From contig CM022670.1 of NCBI GenBank assembly GCA_012295275.1, positions 41,838,974 through 41,902,973 of the forward strand: 64,000 nt of DNA, written 5' to 3'. The translations under genes were made by a program, and so were the position numbers. This stretch comes from Chrysomallon squamiferum. Lineage: Eukaryota > Mollusca > Gastropoda > Neomphalida > Peltospiridae. The notes beneath the pieces are model-generated. The model had not been told where the DNA came from. It searched no databases and saw only the letters and a list, made by a program, of their open reading frames with translations. Below, piece by piece: positions 1-12,731 of the stretch. Numbering within the stretch: position 1 is the stretch's first letter; each line of letters begins with the position of its first letter.

Positions 1-1196
1 TTTAAGTTGCATATACTAATGATGATATCAACTTTACTTCCAAAGTTTTTATTTATTTATTTTGTTTCACCAGTTTTTGGTGATCAATAAAAATAACGTT
101 TTTGAGGATGCACAGAGATTAATACTGTTTCTTCATTATGACTTCATTTTGCAACAGAAATGTAAAATTATAATAATAAAATCATATTAGACTAGGTCAT
201 TCCATAGATGCAGTGTCCTCTGTCAGCATTTTTATAAATAATAATTTTTATTTTTTTTATTTTTTTTATTTTTTTAAATTTAAATTTAAATTTCTCTGAT
301 GTTCAAACAATAATGTTTAACCTGCACAAATAATATGGAAAAAACTATAAACACGTTTCACTAGAAAAAAGGAAACAATATAAAAACCGACAGGTGAATG
401 GGATGACAAAACTTATGAGTAAAGGCACATTTTGTTTTTTAATCTGGCAGAGTAAAGGAGAGAAAACTCACACACACAAAATACCCACCAAAAAAAAAAA
501 AAAACAGTCTGTAACATTACAATGACCTACCAGGCTAAAAGTTATTAGCATTAGTATAAAGTTAAAAGGATAATAAATTCTACTTCTCCTGAATGTAAGT
601 ATAGTTTATCATTAAAAACAATATAAAAATAAAATATTTACTAAAGATATGTGCTGTATCAAGTAGAACAGTGAACTCCTGAATGAAATATATAAACAAT
701 AAAGAATATTATAAATTTGTATAATAATAAAAAAGATAAATAAAATATAAAAAACGTATATAGATGCTAAGGCTTATTAAGTTGTAGGAAGTCACCATAT
801 TCAACTTGCATTTTCAGTCACTTTGATTCAGAAGGCAAATTTGAATAGTCACAATTGGTCACACAGATATTTCAAGCTGTCTATAACAAAGATTACATTA
901 AGTAGCTTCACATATACTGGTTACTGTAGACATGTCCAGTAAATAACAGTGATTATAGCAGACAATTCTTAGTCACCATGGTTACAGAATGTAGTTTAAA
1001 ATAGTAATATTTACAGTTATGTAAGTAAGTGAAGTCACCATGGCAACAAAGTGTAATGTCTATGATGTAACTGAAATCACCAAGATGGTTTGTTATGACT
1101 GTTAACAAGAATGAGGTAATTAGTTTCATATGATTTTCATCTTTAGAGTTTGGAGTTTCCAGTAACTTTGTGTCCACAAAACATCCATTTTTTTGT
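1..1196. other. 3' flank / 3' UTR of the ShK-module gene
   Basis: No coding exon is supported here. The part next to 1197 should be the 3' UTR of the minus-strand gene ending there. The stretch is AT-rich with poly-T runs near 245-280. It holds several GTCACCAT copies (near 790, 972 and 1034), two of which extend into RFX X-box-like palindromes. No clear polyadenylation signal could be chosen. Confidence 0.5.
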
Positions 1197-1325
1197 TTAA
1201 CACAACCTGAAATAAAGAATTTTAAAACATACTTAATAACAGTACACAAATGACACACACACACACACACACAGACACACACAGTTTTATATTTATGTTC
1301 ACTTATCAGCTCACTTAGTCTCTCT

Positions 1326-1423
<98 letters not shown>

Positions 1424-1589
1424 GGAAAGAAAGAAAGTATAAAATGTCTGGATTTGAGATTTCATGGAGAACAGTTTAAAAACAAAACCAATTTTTTGTC
1501 ATTTCTCAAGTTTAACATTCCTGAAAGATTCTAAAACAAAATCAAATAAATATTTATCTCTTACTGATGTATACACTTGTTTTTAGTAT

Positions 1590-1633
<44 letters not shown>

Positions 1634-3107
1634 CAAAAATGTGTACTACACACTCACCCACATGTCTTCTTGCAGTACTTCACTGTGTAGTTGTAGAACT
1701 TGGCAGCAGGATCACACGGGTTGGGCACAGTATTCCAAAACCAACACGAGAAGTCACTCGCTTGGTCGTAGCAGTCTACAGTGTCAACAGAGACGTAACA
1801 AACACATTAAACTATTTTACTTTAATACAGACACTATATGAAGATTATGTTGCATCAAATAATGACATTTAAATATCAAAGTAATATTTGTGGAAAAGTG
1901 ATATCGGTTATGAAAACTAAAGCAGACGTTGGCCTGTGTTGTAAGAAAAGAGAGAGATGAAGAGAGAATTTTATCTCTAATGTTGTTGTTGTAAATACTG
2001 ACTTACAGTTTGGTGGTAAAGTTGTAAATACTGACTTACAGTTTGGTGGTAAAGTTGTAAATACTGACTTACAGTTTGGTGGTAATGTTGTAAATACTGA
2101 CTTACAGTTTGGTGGTAAAGTTGTAAATACACTTACAGTTTGGTGGTAAAGTTGTAAATACTGACTTACAGTTTGGTGGTAAAGTTGTAAATACTGACTT
2201 ACAGTTTGGTGGTAATGTTGTAAATACTGACTTACAGTCTGGTGGTAAAGTTGTAAATACTGACTTACAGTTTGGTGGTAAAGTTGTAAATACTGACTTA
2301 CAGTTTGGTGGTAATGTTGTAAATACTGACTTACAGTTTGGTGGTAAAGTTGTAAATACTGACTTACAGTTTGGTTATAATGTTGTAAATACTGACTTAC
2401 AGTTTGGTGGTAAAGTTGTAAATACTGACTTACAGTTTGGTTATAATGTTGTAAATACTGACTTACAGTTTGGTGGTAAAGTGGTAAATACTGACTTACA
2501 GTTTGGTTATAATGTTGTAAATACTGACTTACAGTTTGGTGGTAAAGTTGTAAATACTGACTTACAGTTTGGTTATAATGTTGTAAATACTGACTTACAG
2601 TTTGGTGGTAAAGTGGGCAGGGGGTTAGATGAGTCGCACTGGAGGACGTCACAGCAGGCAGGGAACGGAGCAGTGGAGTTACTGACTTTGTGACAGTTAG
2701 CAGAGTCAGGGTTCTCCCAAACCTCTATCTGTCTGCACCTGACAACAAACACCACAAACACAATCAGACTGACAACATAATTATGTAACAAATGTTAATT
2801 TCATATTCTTTTGTTATTGTCTGAAATCAAATCACTAACCTTTTATTAGCTTGATACAAAATTAAATAAAACAATGGTTTTTTAAAAAAAGAGAGAGGAA
2901 ATAGCTGCTACATAGTAAAAACAATTGTTGTTGTTATTAGGGGTTTTCCTTGCTATGATTTGCTGTTATAATAATACTGTAAAAATACCCAATTACATTT
3001 TGTTGTGTATCTGTATATGTTACGGCATTTAACTTAAAAAAGAACAATATAATAATCTGAGAGAAAGAAAACAAATACCCCAAAACCTGTGTGCATTGTG
3101 TGTGTGT

Positions 3108-3170
<63 letters not shown>

Positions 3171-4096
3171 AATGAATCTATAAGTTAAAATATTACAGTT
3201 TGTGTAAACTAGAAAACATAAAACACTGTAATACACAAATGGATTTATAATTTTTTTTTTTTTTTAGTCTGCTTAAAATTACAAAAATACTGTAGTAATT
3301 TTTTCTAAATATGGATTTTACAAAAACCTTTATCACTGAATCCAGTACACACACAGAGAGATCACATATAAATAAAATTAAATATTTGCAATGAAGTAGT
3401 TATATTTACTTGATATAACAAATAGTGTCTAGTGTTATCAAGATTTACAGTATTATCATATTAAATGTATGAAATTATTGAATTTCTCACAACACCATGG
3501 AAGATAGATAAAAAAAACAACATACGTTTCTTCAATGATCCAGATGCCCACTGACTGTGAAAAGTAACAAATGTTTCTGTCACATGTTCCTGCAGCTGAT
3601 GGCCAGGACTCTAAGTGACTGCGATTCACTCCATTGTAGTCAAAACAACCAGCTGAAACAGTTACACATACACTTCAATACTGATAACAAACACACTATC
3701 TTACACACTCACATATACTCACACACACATATATACACATATAATAAAACAAAATGAATAATGTTGTGTAAATGACGAAAGTGAAATAATTTAATTTTTA
3801 TAATTGCTTTTATAAAACTGCAATGTAACAAGGTTAAAACGTAATATTAAATGTTAAATAAAAAGGAAGAACAGAAAATGGCGATCTGGCAGTTTTAGTA
3901 CAGAGTACCAAACTATTAAAAATATCGCAGACTTACACGCTGTTTTCACTTTGGTTCTGATCTTCACTTCTGTCGTGACTGAAAGTGATTCCACTTGATA
4001 AAAAATGTGAGAAAGAGATAAAATTAATAACACAGGGAAGAAGAACCAGCGCAAAGCATTAGAAATATATCGTCGAATTCCAACATGGGCAGCCAT
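1197..4096 (-). CDS. Secreted/membrane-anchored protein with SVWC-like and ShK-type Cys modules
   Basis: Five coding exons, each phase-consistent: 4096-3937, 3652-3526, 2738-2599, 1775-1658 and 1206-1197, giving about 184 residues. The first exon encodes a basic start and a hydrophobic stretch (FFFPVLLILSL), so a signal peptide or signal anchor is likely. Exons 2-3 carry a Cys pattern ending PACCDVLQC, which resembles the single-domain von Willebrand type C module. Exon 4 has the ShK-type pattern with two Cys around an FW-rich stretch and then YCKKTCG. The last coding exon is only ten nucleotides and supplies Leu-Cys-stop, finishing the expected CxxTCGxC end. ShK-type modules occur in many ordinary secreted animal proteins, and nothing here shows a venom role. 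Intron 3 is filled by a 33-bp tandem array that copies the exon-3 donor. The start codon lies 13 nt from a perfect CRE. The exon chain is inferred without transcripts. Confidence 0.8.
1318..1632. repeat. CT/CA microsatellites
   Basis: A (CT)n run from 1318 passes directly into a (CA)n run ending near 1421; a second (CA)n run covers about 1590-1632. They sit in the last intron of the ShK-module gene. Low-complexity ORFs across them are not genes. Confidence 0.95.
1988..2612. repeat. 33-bp minisatellite copying a splice donor (19 units)
   Basis: About nineteen 33-bp units fill the donor half of intron 3 of the gene at 1197-4096. On the minus strand the end of exon 3 (CCACCAAACT) and its donor GTAAGTCAG form the first unit, and each later unit repeats both. 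I count 19 copies of the complement ACTTAC. Units vary (GGTGGTAAA against GGTTATAAT). The array is open in one minus frame as an 11-residue repeat, but I read that as a by-product of a unit length divisible by three. Confidence 0.95.
3112..3169. repeat. (GA)n microsatellite
   Basis: An uninterrupted run of about 28 GA units lies in intron 2 of the ShK-module gene. Confidence 0.95.
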
Positions 4097-4109
4097 ATTG
4101 TTTACCAGG

Positions 4110-4117
4110 TGACGTCA
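4110..4117. promoter_or_regulatory. Perfect CRE (TGACGTCA) at the promoter of the ShK-module gene
   Basis: The palindrome TGACGTCA lies 13 nt upstream of the ATG at 4096, probably at or just downstream of the transcription start. This is the CREB/ATF consensus. Function is inferred from sequence and position only. Confidence 0.5.
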
Positions 4118-4574
4118 CAATCTGAATAGTGTAATACTGATTTGCTGATTATATAATGACATACATTTTTTTTTTTTTTTTTATCGATCTATATTCCTGC
4201 TAATTAATTCTCATCATTTATATCTGAAATAATAATAAAAAAAAGACGAAAAAGAAGGAAAAAAGGAAAGAAAATAAAATCCCTTGGTTACAAGGTCAAG
4301 GTAGTTAACTCCAGTTAAAGAACAAACGCAAAAAGGCATTAAAGCATGAGCATTAGCTTATCTCTATTTTCATTTTTTCATTGTCTGAAATTGAGCGACT
4401 ATCCCTTTATTACCTTTAAAAGTGCACAGACAATTTTTTTTTTTTTTTTTTTAAAGAGGAAATAGCCATCTATACAGTAATGCTTTGTTGTTACTGGTTT
4501 ATTTTTTATTTTTGCAAGTTTGCCGTTTTAACAATGCTATACAAATATTCCATTAGTCTGTCTGTATGTATGCA

Positions 4575-4609
<35 letters not shown>

Positions 4610-5097
4610 TTATAATTTACAGAAATGTACAAAATAAACTGAGAACCCACACAAAACCCTCTCATCTCTCTATGATGAAGGTGAAAACTGAATAAACACA
4701 AATGATACACACACACAGTGTTCTTCGTATTTCTATGCAAAGCTAAAATGGCATTCTCCACAAAACTACTTATTACCTAATCCTTAACTTTATTATAAAC
4801 CAATAATTTAATAACAAACACATACACAGCTGTTTAAGGTACCCTACAGACCACACCCTCCTTTTCTTTCACATTTACAGATGTGTATCCTGGTTATTTG
4901 AACAAGAAAGACCTGGGTGAGTTCGTTCTTGGCTTTATGTATTCATAAATCCTAAATTTACAACCACCACAACAATGGTAGACTGGATAGTAATAATGGT
5001 GGTGGATGTAGTATGAGTAATAACAACAACAACAACAATAACACTGGCAGATGTAGCAGACATAATAAAAAGCAAGTTTTAAATAAATGACATTTTC
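4118..5097. other. Intergenic, no gene seen
   Basis: This separates the 5' end of the ShK-module gene from the 3' end of ASXL; both are on the minus strand. It has poly-T/poly-A tracts, a (TG)n run near 4577-4606 and a CAA-rich stretch near 5020-5040. No exon pattern or conserved ORF is visible. Confidence 0.6.
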
Positions 5098-5103
5098 TTT
5101 ATT
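5098..5103 (-). terminator. Polyadenylation signal AATAAA of ASXL
   Basis: The minus strand reads AATAAA about 48 nt past the ASXL stop codon, the first such hexamer downstream. It implies a very short 3' UTR. Confidence 0.55.
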
Positions 5104-5150
5104 AATAGTTTGGGAAGAAGCACATTGTTAAATAAAAGGACACACAAGAG

Positions 5151-8100
5151 TCAGGTGGTGATCAGACACGTAACACATAACCGAGATGGACCGATACAGT
5201 CGTCGTGGCAGAAAGCACCACACTTTTTACACATCACCAATGCTTTCAGACTACACGCACACGCTGTCTGCCCCACACCATCTGACACGGGAACTGTTGT
5301 CACCGACGACCCCAGTGCTGCTGTCATAGTGGGCTGCAATATGACAGTAGCAACACTGGATGAAGTGGCAGAGATGCACTGAATGTTTGAAATTGTACTT
5401 GTAGGTAAAATAGACACAGGCTTTGTAAGCAAGCTGGCTACTTTGGTCTCCACACCAGACACAAGCTGTCCTGACATGACACTGCTACTGCTGTTGCTCT
5501 GGTTGTTAACTGTCTGCGTCACGTGGACGATGTTGCCAGAGACAACAGGCTGAGGTGCAGCAAGTCGAATGATGTGGTGAGGAGACCCTTCACGACTTAC
5601 TCGAGTAGCAGTGCCAACGTTTGATAAAAAATTGATCTCGTCCGTATTTAAGTTTAAAACAATTTCACCGTCACTGTTGGCTGGGTTGTTGTTGTCCAGG
5701 GAGCCGTCACCCACACTGGCAGGTCTGACCACAGTGACCACACCTGCCTGACTGACATTGTTAGGGGGGGCACTGGACGCCCTGGGGGGCGACTTAGCCA
5801 ACATTGCACGAAGGTTTTCATGTGTTATTCTTCTTACACCTTCAGTTTTGGTGCCCGAAACAGCAGGGATGGTGACAACCTTTGTTGGGATGGGCGTGGC
5901 TATAGTGGTAGCCAACACAGTCTTGACTGGGTCACTGACAAACAACACAGTGTCCTGATTTAAAACATTATTAGCAGTCACAAAAATTATTTGTTTTGTA
6001 GGTGTTGCAGGGCACTCAGACACTACAGGCAAACACTTTGATGAAAGTGTCACTATTTTGCTGATGACTGGCGAGGTTGCTGATGGAACGATGCCAGATA
6101 AAATTGGTGTTGATGATCGACTCACATCCACCATCACCGACTGTTCACTCTGCGGTGATGATGTCATCACATCTTGAGAAAACAATAACTTAGACGCACT
6201 TGGCTGATTTATCTGTGAAACTGGAGAAACTGGATTACTTCCCTTGCTTAAACTTTTCTCCAGCTCCTGCTGGCAGATGGCCAGGGAACGCTGTAAATTT
6301 ATACCATTGCTGTTTTTAGAAACCTCCGTCTTGCCCGGACTTTGAACAGCTGCACTTTTCACACCTGGCAGCATCCTGTTCTGATTTGTCAACAAAATGT
6401 TGGGATGGTTTTTCACAGCAGGAGTTGGACTAGCACTTTGTTCTCTGGGTTCCGCCTGGCCGACTGTTGCGCCTCGCTGAGCTCGAGCTCGAGTCTGTGC
6501 TTTGATCTGAGCCAATGTCCTCGTCTGAGCCTGCACTGGAATCTTGTTAGGTGAGCTCACTCCGCTCAGCAGGCTGCGCACAGACGCGTTCGGCAGCACC
6601 GCCCGAACAGGAGTGGGGTGCACAACAGTGACCGACGAGTGACCTTTAGCGGCCTGAGTCTGTGCTTTGATTTGTGCCAATGTCCGAGTGTGATACTGTT
6701 GCAGTCTGATCGGTGATGTCACGCCGGCTGTTGAAGACACTGCCACCGTAGCTGTCTTCACACTTGAAGTAAACTGCACAACCTGCGGAGTTGTTGTGGT
6801 CTGTATGACAGTGGAGACTGGGGTGACGCTGTTAGACGGCTGAGATTTCTGCATCCTCGCAGCCTCTGTCTGAGCTTTGATTTGAGCGAGAGTTCTGGCC
6901 TGAGCCTGTTTCTGGCTGAGAGCTATTCGCGCCCGCTTCGCGGAGGAGGGGCTGTCTTCTGATGGTGGGTTCAACCTGATAATCAGCGGCTCCACCACCT
7001 GCTCACTTTTCACACTGTCCACCGTCCGTACAGCCTTGTCCGTGACAGTTGTTAACAAGCCAACCTGCGAACCGTTCACAGCTGCCACGCTGTTTGTCAC
7101 ACTCTCCATGCTGGAGGCTACCTCTTTGCTGACTGCCTGTCTACGCAGCATGGATGACACCAGTATCTTGTTCTTGTTCTTGATGATCAGTGATTGCACT
7201 TTGGGCTGGGGGACTGGAGACGAAGCTTTGGTCACAGAGGGACCTGTGGCCTTTGGAACATCAGTCAAAACTCTGTGTAAACAGAAAAATAACTATTAAA
7301 ATACACAGCTCTAAAATCATTTCATGTCTTACGTAAAACAACTTTATCTGTTTTTATATATATATATATATATATGGATGGATTAATAGATGGATGGTTA
7401 GATAGACATATAGATACATTCATTCAAAAGTTTACAATCATATTTTCATTTTTATTTTTCTGGCCAATATAGAAAAACAATGAACAAAATGAAAAAAAAT
7501 TATTAATAATAGCCACATAATTTAACACAGTATTGTTGCAATAAGTCTTAGAAGCACACACACACTAAAACAAAATGAGTGTCACTTACCTCTGTCCCCA
7601 AACTGGCTCAAAGTATTTGGCCTGTAAAACAACAAAAAAACATTTGAAAGAAAATGTATTTAAAATGACAGTAATGCGACAAGAAACCAGAATAAATCAG
7701 CCCATCCTCTGTGTGCTGCTAAAGTAACAAAAAAGAAAAGAAAGAAAGAAGAAAAACCAGTTCTTAAATATTTGAAGTGTACTCTGCTGTTAACTCACTA
7801 AAAGTATATTGTTTTATGTTTAAATAATGAAAAATGTTACCATCTCTGATTTAACTTAAGCAGCCTGTTGTTAAAATCAGGAATGTGTCTTGTAAACTAC
7901 CAAAGACTTTGTAACAAACACCAGCTGTTCTCAGAAATCTTTTTTTTTTTTGTATGCCACAATATATGTAAGTAGATAATTAAGTAGATAATATTTATAA
8001 ACAGGAAAAAAAAAAAAAAAAAATAAATAAAAAAAAAAAAAAAGAAATTTGTCTACCTTCCATGGATCCAGTTTATTTTGGTCTTTTTCCTCTTCCTGTT

Positions 8101-9953
8101 TTAAACGCTGCTGGTTTTCAGGAGTGAATTCTCCTGTAACATACAAACATAATAATAACAACAACAACAGCATATAACTGAGTTATATTGCAGAGTACAT
8201 GTATAGTAGCTAATGCCTTTAAAATACTTTCTATTAATGTAATGTTCTACCTTCCCTCTCAAAATACAAGTAAAATTAACAAACCAACTAAAGATAATGC
8301 AAACATTATCTTCAACACACAATTTCAGGTTAACTAAAAGAAGTGACACAATCAGCAAATAAAAATACAGTTAAATGAACCATAAAATGAGAAAAGTGTA
8401 CGCCGCATACAACATTACTGAATGGTAACAAAAATAAATATTTTAATAAAGAGTTATTATTAGTTTTTGTAATAGAAACGTTTATACATCTAGTTTACAA
8501 CACAGGTAGAAGAAAAGACATTACCATCTGCCAGTCTGTCTCTCCACTCTTGCAAAGCCTTCGCAAAAAATTCATTATTCAAAGCAGTGGGACTCATTCT
8601 GAAATGAAAGACGTCTTTGTATAAAACATCTTTGCAAGCATTGAAAGAGTGAAAAGCATGGTGGAGAAATGATTTTAAGGCAAACAAACAATTATAAATA
8701 ATTTTGACTGGCTATATTGTTTGAAACAAAATCTGAAAGTCAGTGATGTCATAATGAACCAAGAGACATGATACATTTTAAAATATTATTTGAAACAAAA
8801 TGTTACAGTGATTAATTAACTTTTTTCACCAAGTTTTTTCTTCTTTTTTCTGAGTTTAATAGTCTGAAAATATTCATGTTTTGTAAAGAATTCAATCAAA
8901 GTTAAAATAAATTTGTGTATTAATTTGTATCATACTTCTGAAAAAATCAACAAAAAAGTAGAACAATAAAAAATATCAGTACCAGTTTTTAAACAGTAAA
9001 AGTGGACAGATGAAAGTTTATTTTTTTCAGTTTAAAAGACTTTCTGTTCACTAAGAAAACTCACTAAATTTTTAAAATAACTTTCCTATCACTCTACAGT
9101 GAGAGTCACTCAGTTAGTGTGGGTTGAGGCAGACAGACTTGTCAGCAGAAGGCTGTGAATGGGGAGAGCACAAAATGTGAAAATGTCAGCTTTAACACTT
9201 GTCTGTAACAAGCCCAACTAGTTGTCCAAACAACAAACTAAAATAACAGTTTCTTTAACTGTGCCCAGATTTTGTTAGAAACTGACTGTGAAGTGAATAG
9301 GAAGTCAACTGTGAAGTCATTTGTGAAGCCATTATTAAATCAACTGGGATTCAAAGCTTCTATGAAAATTCTGTCGTTTGATTATGTATGGATTTTTTTT
9401 TAACTGCATAATAGATTCATTTGGCTGAATTGTTTTATCAGTTTGTAAGAAAGTTGGAGTTGTCTGGGATACAGTGAGACATCCTGTGAGTTAAACTGAA
9501 CTCACCTCAGCGTGTTGTCACTCTGGACGAGTTTGTCACACTCTGGAAGCAGAGTTATCAGCTTGTACTGGTACGACTGTGGCAGCAGTCGAAACGTTTC
9601 ACTGTTCAACAAGGCCTGAGAAGATGCAGTAAAAGAATTAAACATGTGTATGTGTAAAACATAAATTTCAATATTACCAAATAACAACAACAAATAACAT
9701 AAAATAAAATAAAAAATAAACAAAGAGCAGTAACTAGAAATGAAAATAAAAATGAATGTTCATCCACAGTGGAATGCTGTTTGAGGTACAAATTTACAAA
9801 AGAACCCATAATACCATGTTATTCAGATTTCATTTAAATTTCTAAATATGAAAATTTATCAAATATATCTAAATTTAACTTATGAATATGTGAAGTACAT
9901 TTTGACTAAAAAAAAAAAGAAACAAAAACCTCCAAAACTACAAGACAGAGAGA

Positions 9954-9987
<34 letters not shown>

Positions 9988-12685
9988 TTCATCACTGTTT
10001 ATTTATAAGATATTAATTTGAACATTTTATAAATAACCGGACCTTGACATTGGTGTTGACGAGGATGGAGTCAGGGGACAAGTCAATGCAGCCTTCTTTT
10101 GTTCTCTCAATCTGTGCAGCCAGGCTTTTACGTTTGTTTGACCTGTTGCGTGGCTGCAAAAATAATTTACAAATATTTGTTACTCCAGAATATCATTAAC
10201 TACAGCACATGTGTATTTAACAAACATTTGTTCTTATTCTGAAATATCATTACATATTTGTTTCAGAAATACTTTTCATTCTAACAATAGCAGTAACTAC
10301 AGTATACTTGGGTTTATATATATTTGTTATTCCAAAATATCCTTACCTACAATATAAATATATTTAACAAATATTTATTATTCCAAAATATTATTAACTA
10401 TGATATATATATATATATGAATAATCTGTTATTCCCAAATATTATTAACTACAAGACAAGTATGTTTAATAAATATCTGCTATTTGAAAATATCACTAAC
10501 TACAATATAAATGTATTTAGTAAATATTTATTATTCCAAAATATCTTTAACTACACTATATATGTATTTAATTAATATTTGTTATTCCAAAATATCATTA
10601 ACTACAATATAAATGTGTTTAAATATAACAATGTGACAAAAACACAATATGTAGTTGAGTTGATGTGAATGGAGAGGAAAAAAAAAAAAAAAAAAAGGAA
10701 AGATAATTATTCAGAAACAAATTAACTAAATATAGAACTATCGTAAATTGCATAACAACAACAAAGAACAATTTGATAAATAAAAAGTTTTTTTTTTTTT
10801 TTTTCAGTTTTCTGCATTTCTATAGCAAGTTGTCTATATTTCTGTAAACTTGTTATATAACTGTTGGTGTTCTTTCTTTATGAGCAAAAACTGAAAACCA
10901 GAAACAAAACAAAACAAAATGAAAATGTTGTTTAGGTTTTATGTTACTGCTATTCAGAGAAACACAAACAAAAAGATAAATAAAATAAAATAAAATAAAC
11001 AAAGAATAAAAAAAGAATACCTTCATACTAAAGCCTGGGGACAGCAGTTCTCTCAGTGTCTGAGTCTTTGTTGAGAGTGCAATGCGTGAGGTCAAAAGTG
11101 ACCTGGCCGCAGTGGCCGATGTGTTGTTGACTTTGCTGGACACAGACTTGACCTGCTGTGTTGCCAGTGTCTTGGACAGCAGGCTGGACTTGCTTCCGAC
11201 CACATTGTTCTTCTGCAGCAACTGATCTGCAACAGGAAGGAATTCTACAAGTCCACTAATGTTTAAAATTAACGACAATCAGGAATTTATTTTCTTTTTG
11301 GTAAGAAAACATTTTATTAACAGCTATTCCAGACAGATGAAAAAATAAAGTGTGTAATTTTATAAACAGACACAGGCTGGAATGAACACAAACTGCACTG
11401 ACTGAGCTGTGGACACCCAGGACTAACTACATTTTATTTATTTGTCTCTTGGAATCAAGTGTGTATACTTTCTGCTTTTCATCAATAAAAGCCACAGAAC
11501 GATATGCAGCGAGTATAAATATTTTTCTGAAGTCACCTTTCTAACACTGACGTTTTCATTTATTCAACATTCTTTCAGTATCATGCAGTATTCACATTCA
11601 GTTCAAAAAGAATGTCAAATGGTTTAAAAAATTTTATCATGACAGCTTTAAAAAAAAATAAATGATATGTCATAAAAAAATAATAATAATAATAAATATA
11701 AATAAATTTATAACTGATAGATTAGTACTGAAACAGTTTGATCATCAACAAAATAAAATAAAATAAAATTTTAAATAATCTGGAAAGCGAACAGTTATTT
11801 TTTTATCTGATAATTTGATTTTGTCCAATTCATTAACTGTATCACTTAGTTAAATATTTAATTGGATATCATGAATTTGCTTTTAGTTAACTGAGTACAG
11901 AATATTTAAAAAAATATTATTATTAATATCAAAGACAGTCTTTATTCTGTATGATGTAACTTCAGCCAAAGATGAAAAAGAGAAAGTCAAACAATGGTAG
12001 CTGAATATTTATTTATAATTATTTCAGAATTTAAAACAATAACTAACAAATAATAAATATTTGTTTTAAAAAACAAAATTATGAAACAAAAATATCAACA
12101 AGCAACTGTGACATATTAAATTTCTAAAAATAAACACCCTGTCCAAAAAAAAAAATAGCACAGTAACCTGTTTCAGCATGCTTTTAACCAAAAAATAAAA
12201 TCTGCTAATATATAAAGCAAGATCTCCTTATTTAGAATTTTCTGAAATCTAAATTTTATTTTTCAAAGCACATGTTTAGAATATTATATTACTGTGAATT
12301 ATTTCAAGTTTTATAAGAAAACCTGAGTTATGATGAAATCCAGTTCATCAGTCCTGTCTAGTTATGTAATCTGTGTGCATATATTTCTCAGAACATTATT
12401 ATTAAATATCAGTCATTTCAAAAAAAAAATTAAAAGCTTGTTTCCCTACTGTATAAACTTTTCCCCACTCCTAATTTATTTACTAACAGTAACAGAATAA
12501 ATAACTAAATAACTAAATAAATAAATAAATAAAACATTTAGGTTTTTTTAAAATTACAACATCTGCGTATTAATATTTTAAAACTGGACTGGTCACTTAC
12601 TCCTGGCCTTCGTCCGAAGTGACTGTCTGACTCCTGCTGCTGACAGAACGCTGCCAGACGTTGCTCGTGAGGTTGACGTGTCCAT
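5151..12685 (-). CDS. ASXL: ASXL / Additional sex combs homolog (DEUBAD and PHD)
   Basis: Eight coding exons, all in phase: 12685-12601, 11226-11021, 10153-10043, 9615-9506, 8598-8525, 8133-8057, 7621-7590 and 7272-5151; 938 residues. ASXL/Asx proteins bind BAP1/Calypso and activate it to remove ubiquitin from histone H2A. Residues ~130-232 form the DEUBAD (ASXH) domain, with SILVNTN just before it, then ALNNEFF and [14 protein letters not shown]. The last 36 residues are the terminal PHD finger ([19 protein letters not shown]). The central region is Ser/Thr/Val-rich and has three copies of [10 protein letters not shown] (~358, 428 and 483). The chosen ATG has an in-frame TGA two codons upstream in the same exon, so this transcript cannot encode the N-terminal HARE-HTH domain of vertebrate ASXL1-3. 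The donor after 10043 (GTCCGG) is weak. The neighbouring CCDC178 is divergent. Confidence 0.95.
10160..10625. repeat. ~58-bp AT-rich tandem repeat in an ASXL intron
   Basis: About eight diverged units built on ATTCCAAAATATCATTAACT fill the 3' part of the intron before the ASXL exon at 10153-10043. The array begins within a few nucleotides of that exon's acceptor. Units do not clearly copy the acceptor itself. Confidence 0.75.
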
Positions 12686-12731
12686 GTTTCAGCCATCTCC
12701 CACACAGAGATCTCTCACTACCATGATCCAC
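12686..12731 (-). other. ASXL 5' UTR part of the first coding exon
   Basis: An acceptor (CTTTCAG) precedes 12731, so this exon continues an upstream non-coding exon. It holds an upstream ORF: ATGGTAGTG... ending in TGA two codons before the main ATG. That uORF and the in-frame stop fix the short start. Confidence 0.65.

Noticed and set aside
1876-2652. 258-codon minus ORF with an 11-residue NQTVSQYLQ-type repeat
   Set aside because: It is the translation of the 33-bp intronic array, out of frame with the adjacent exon.
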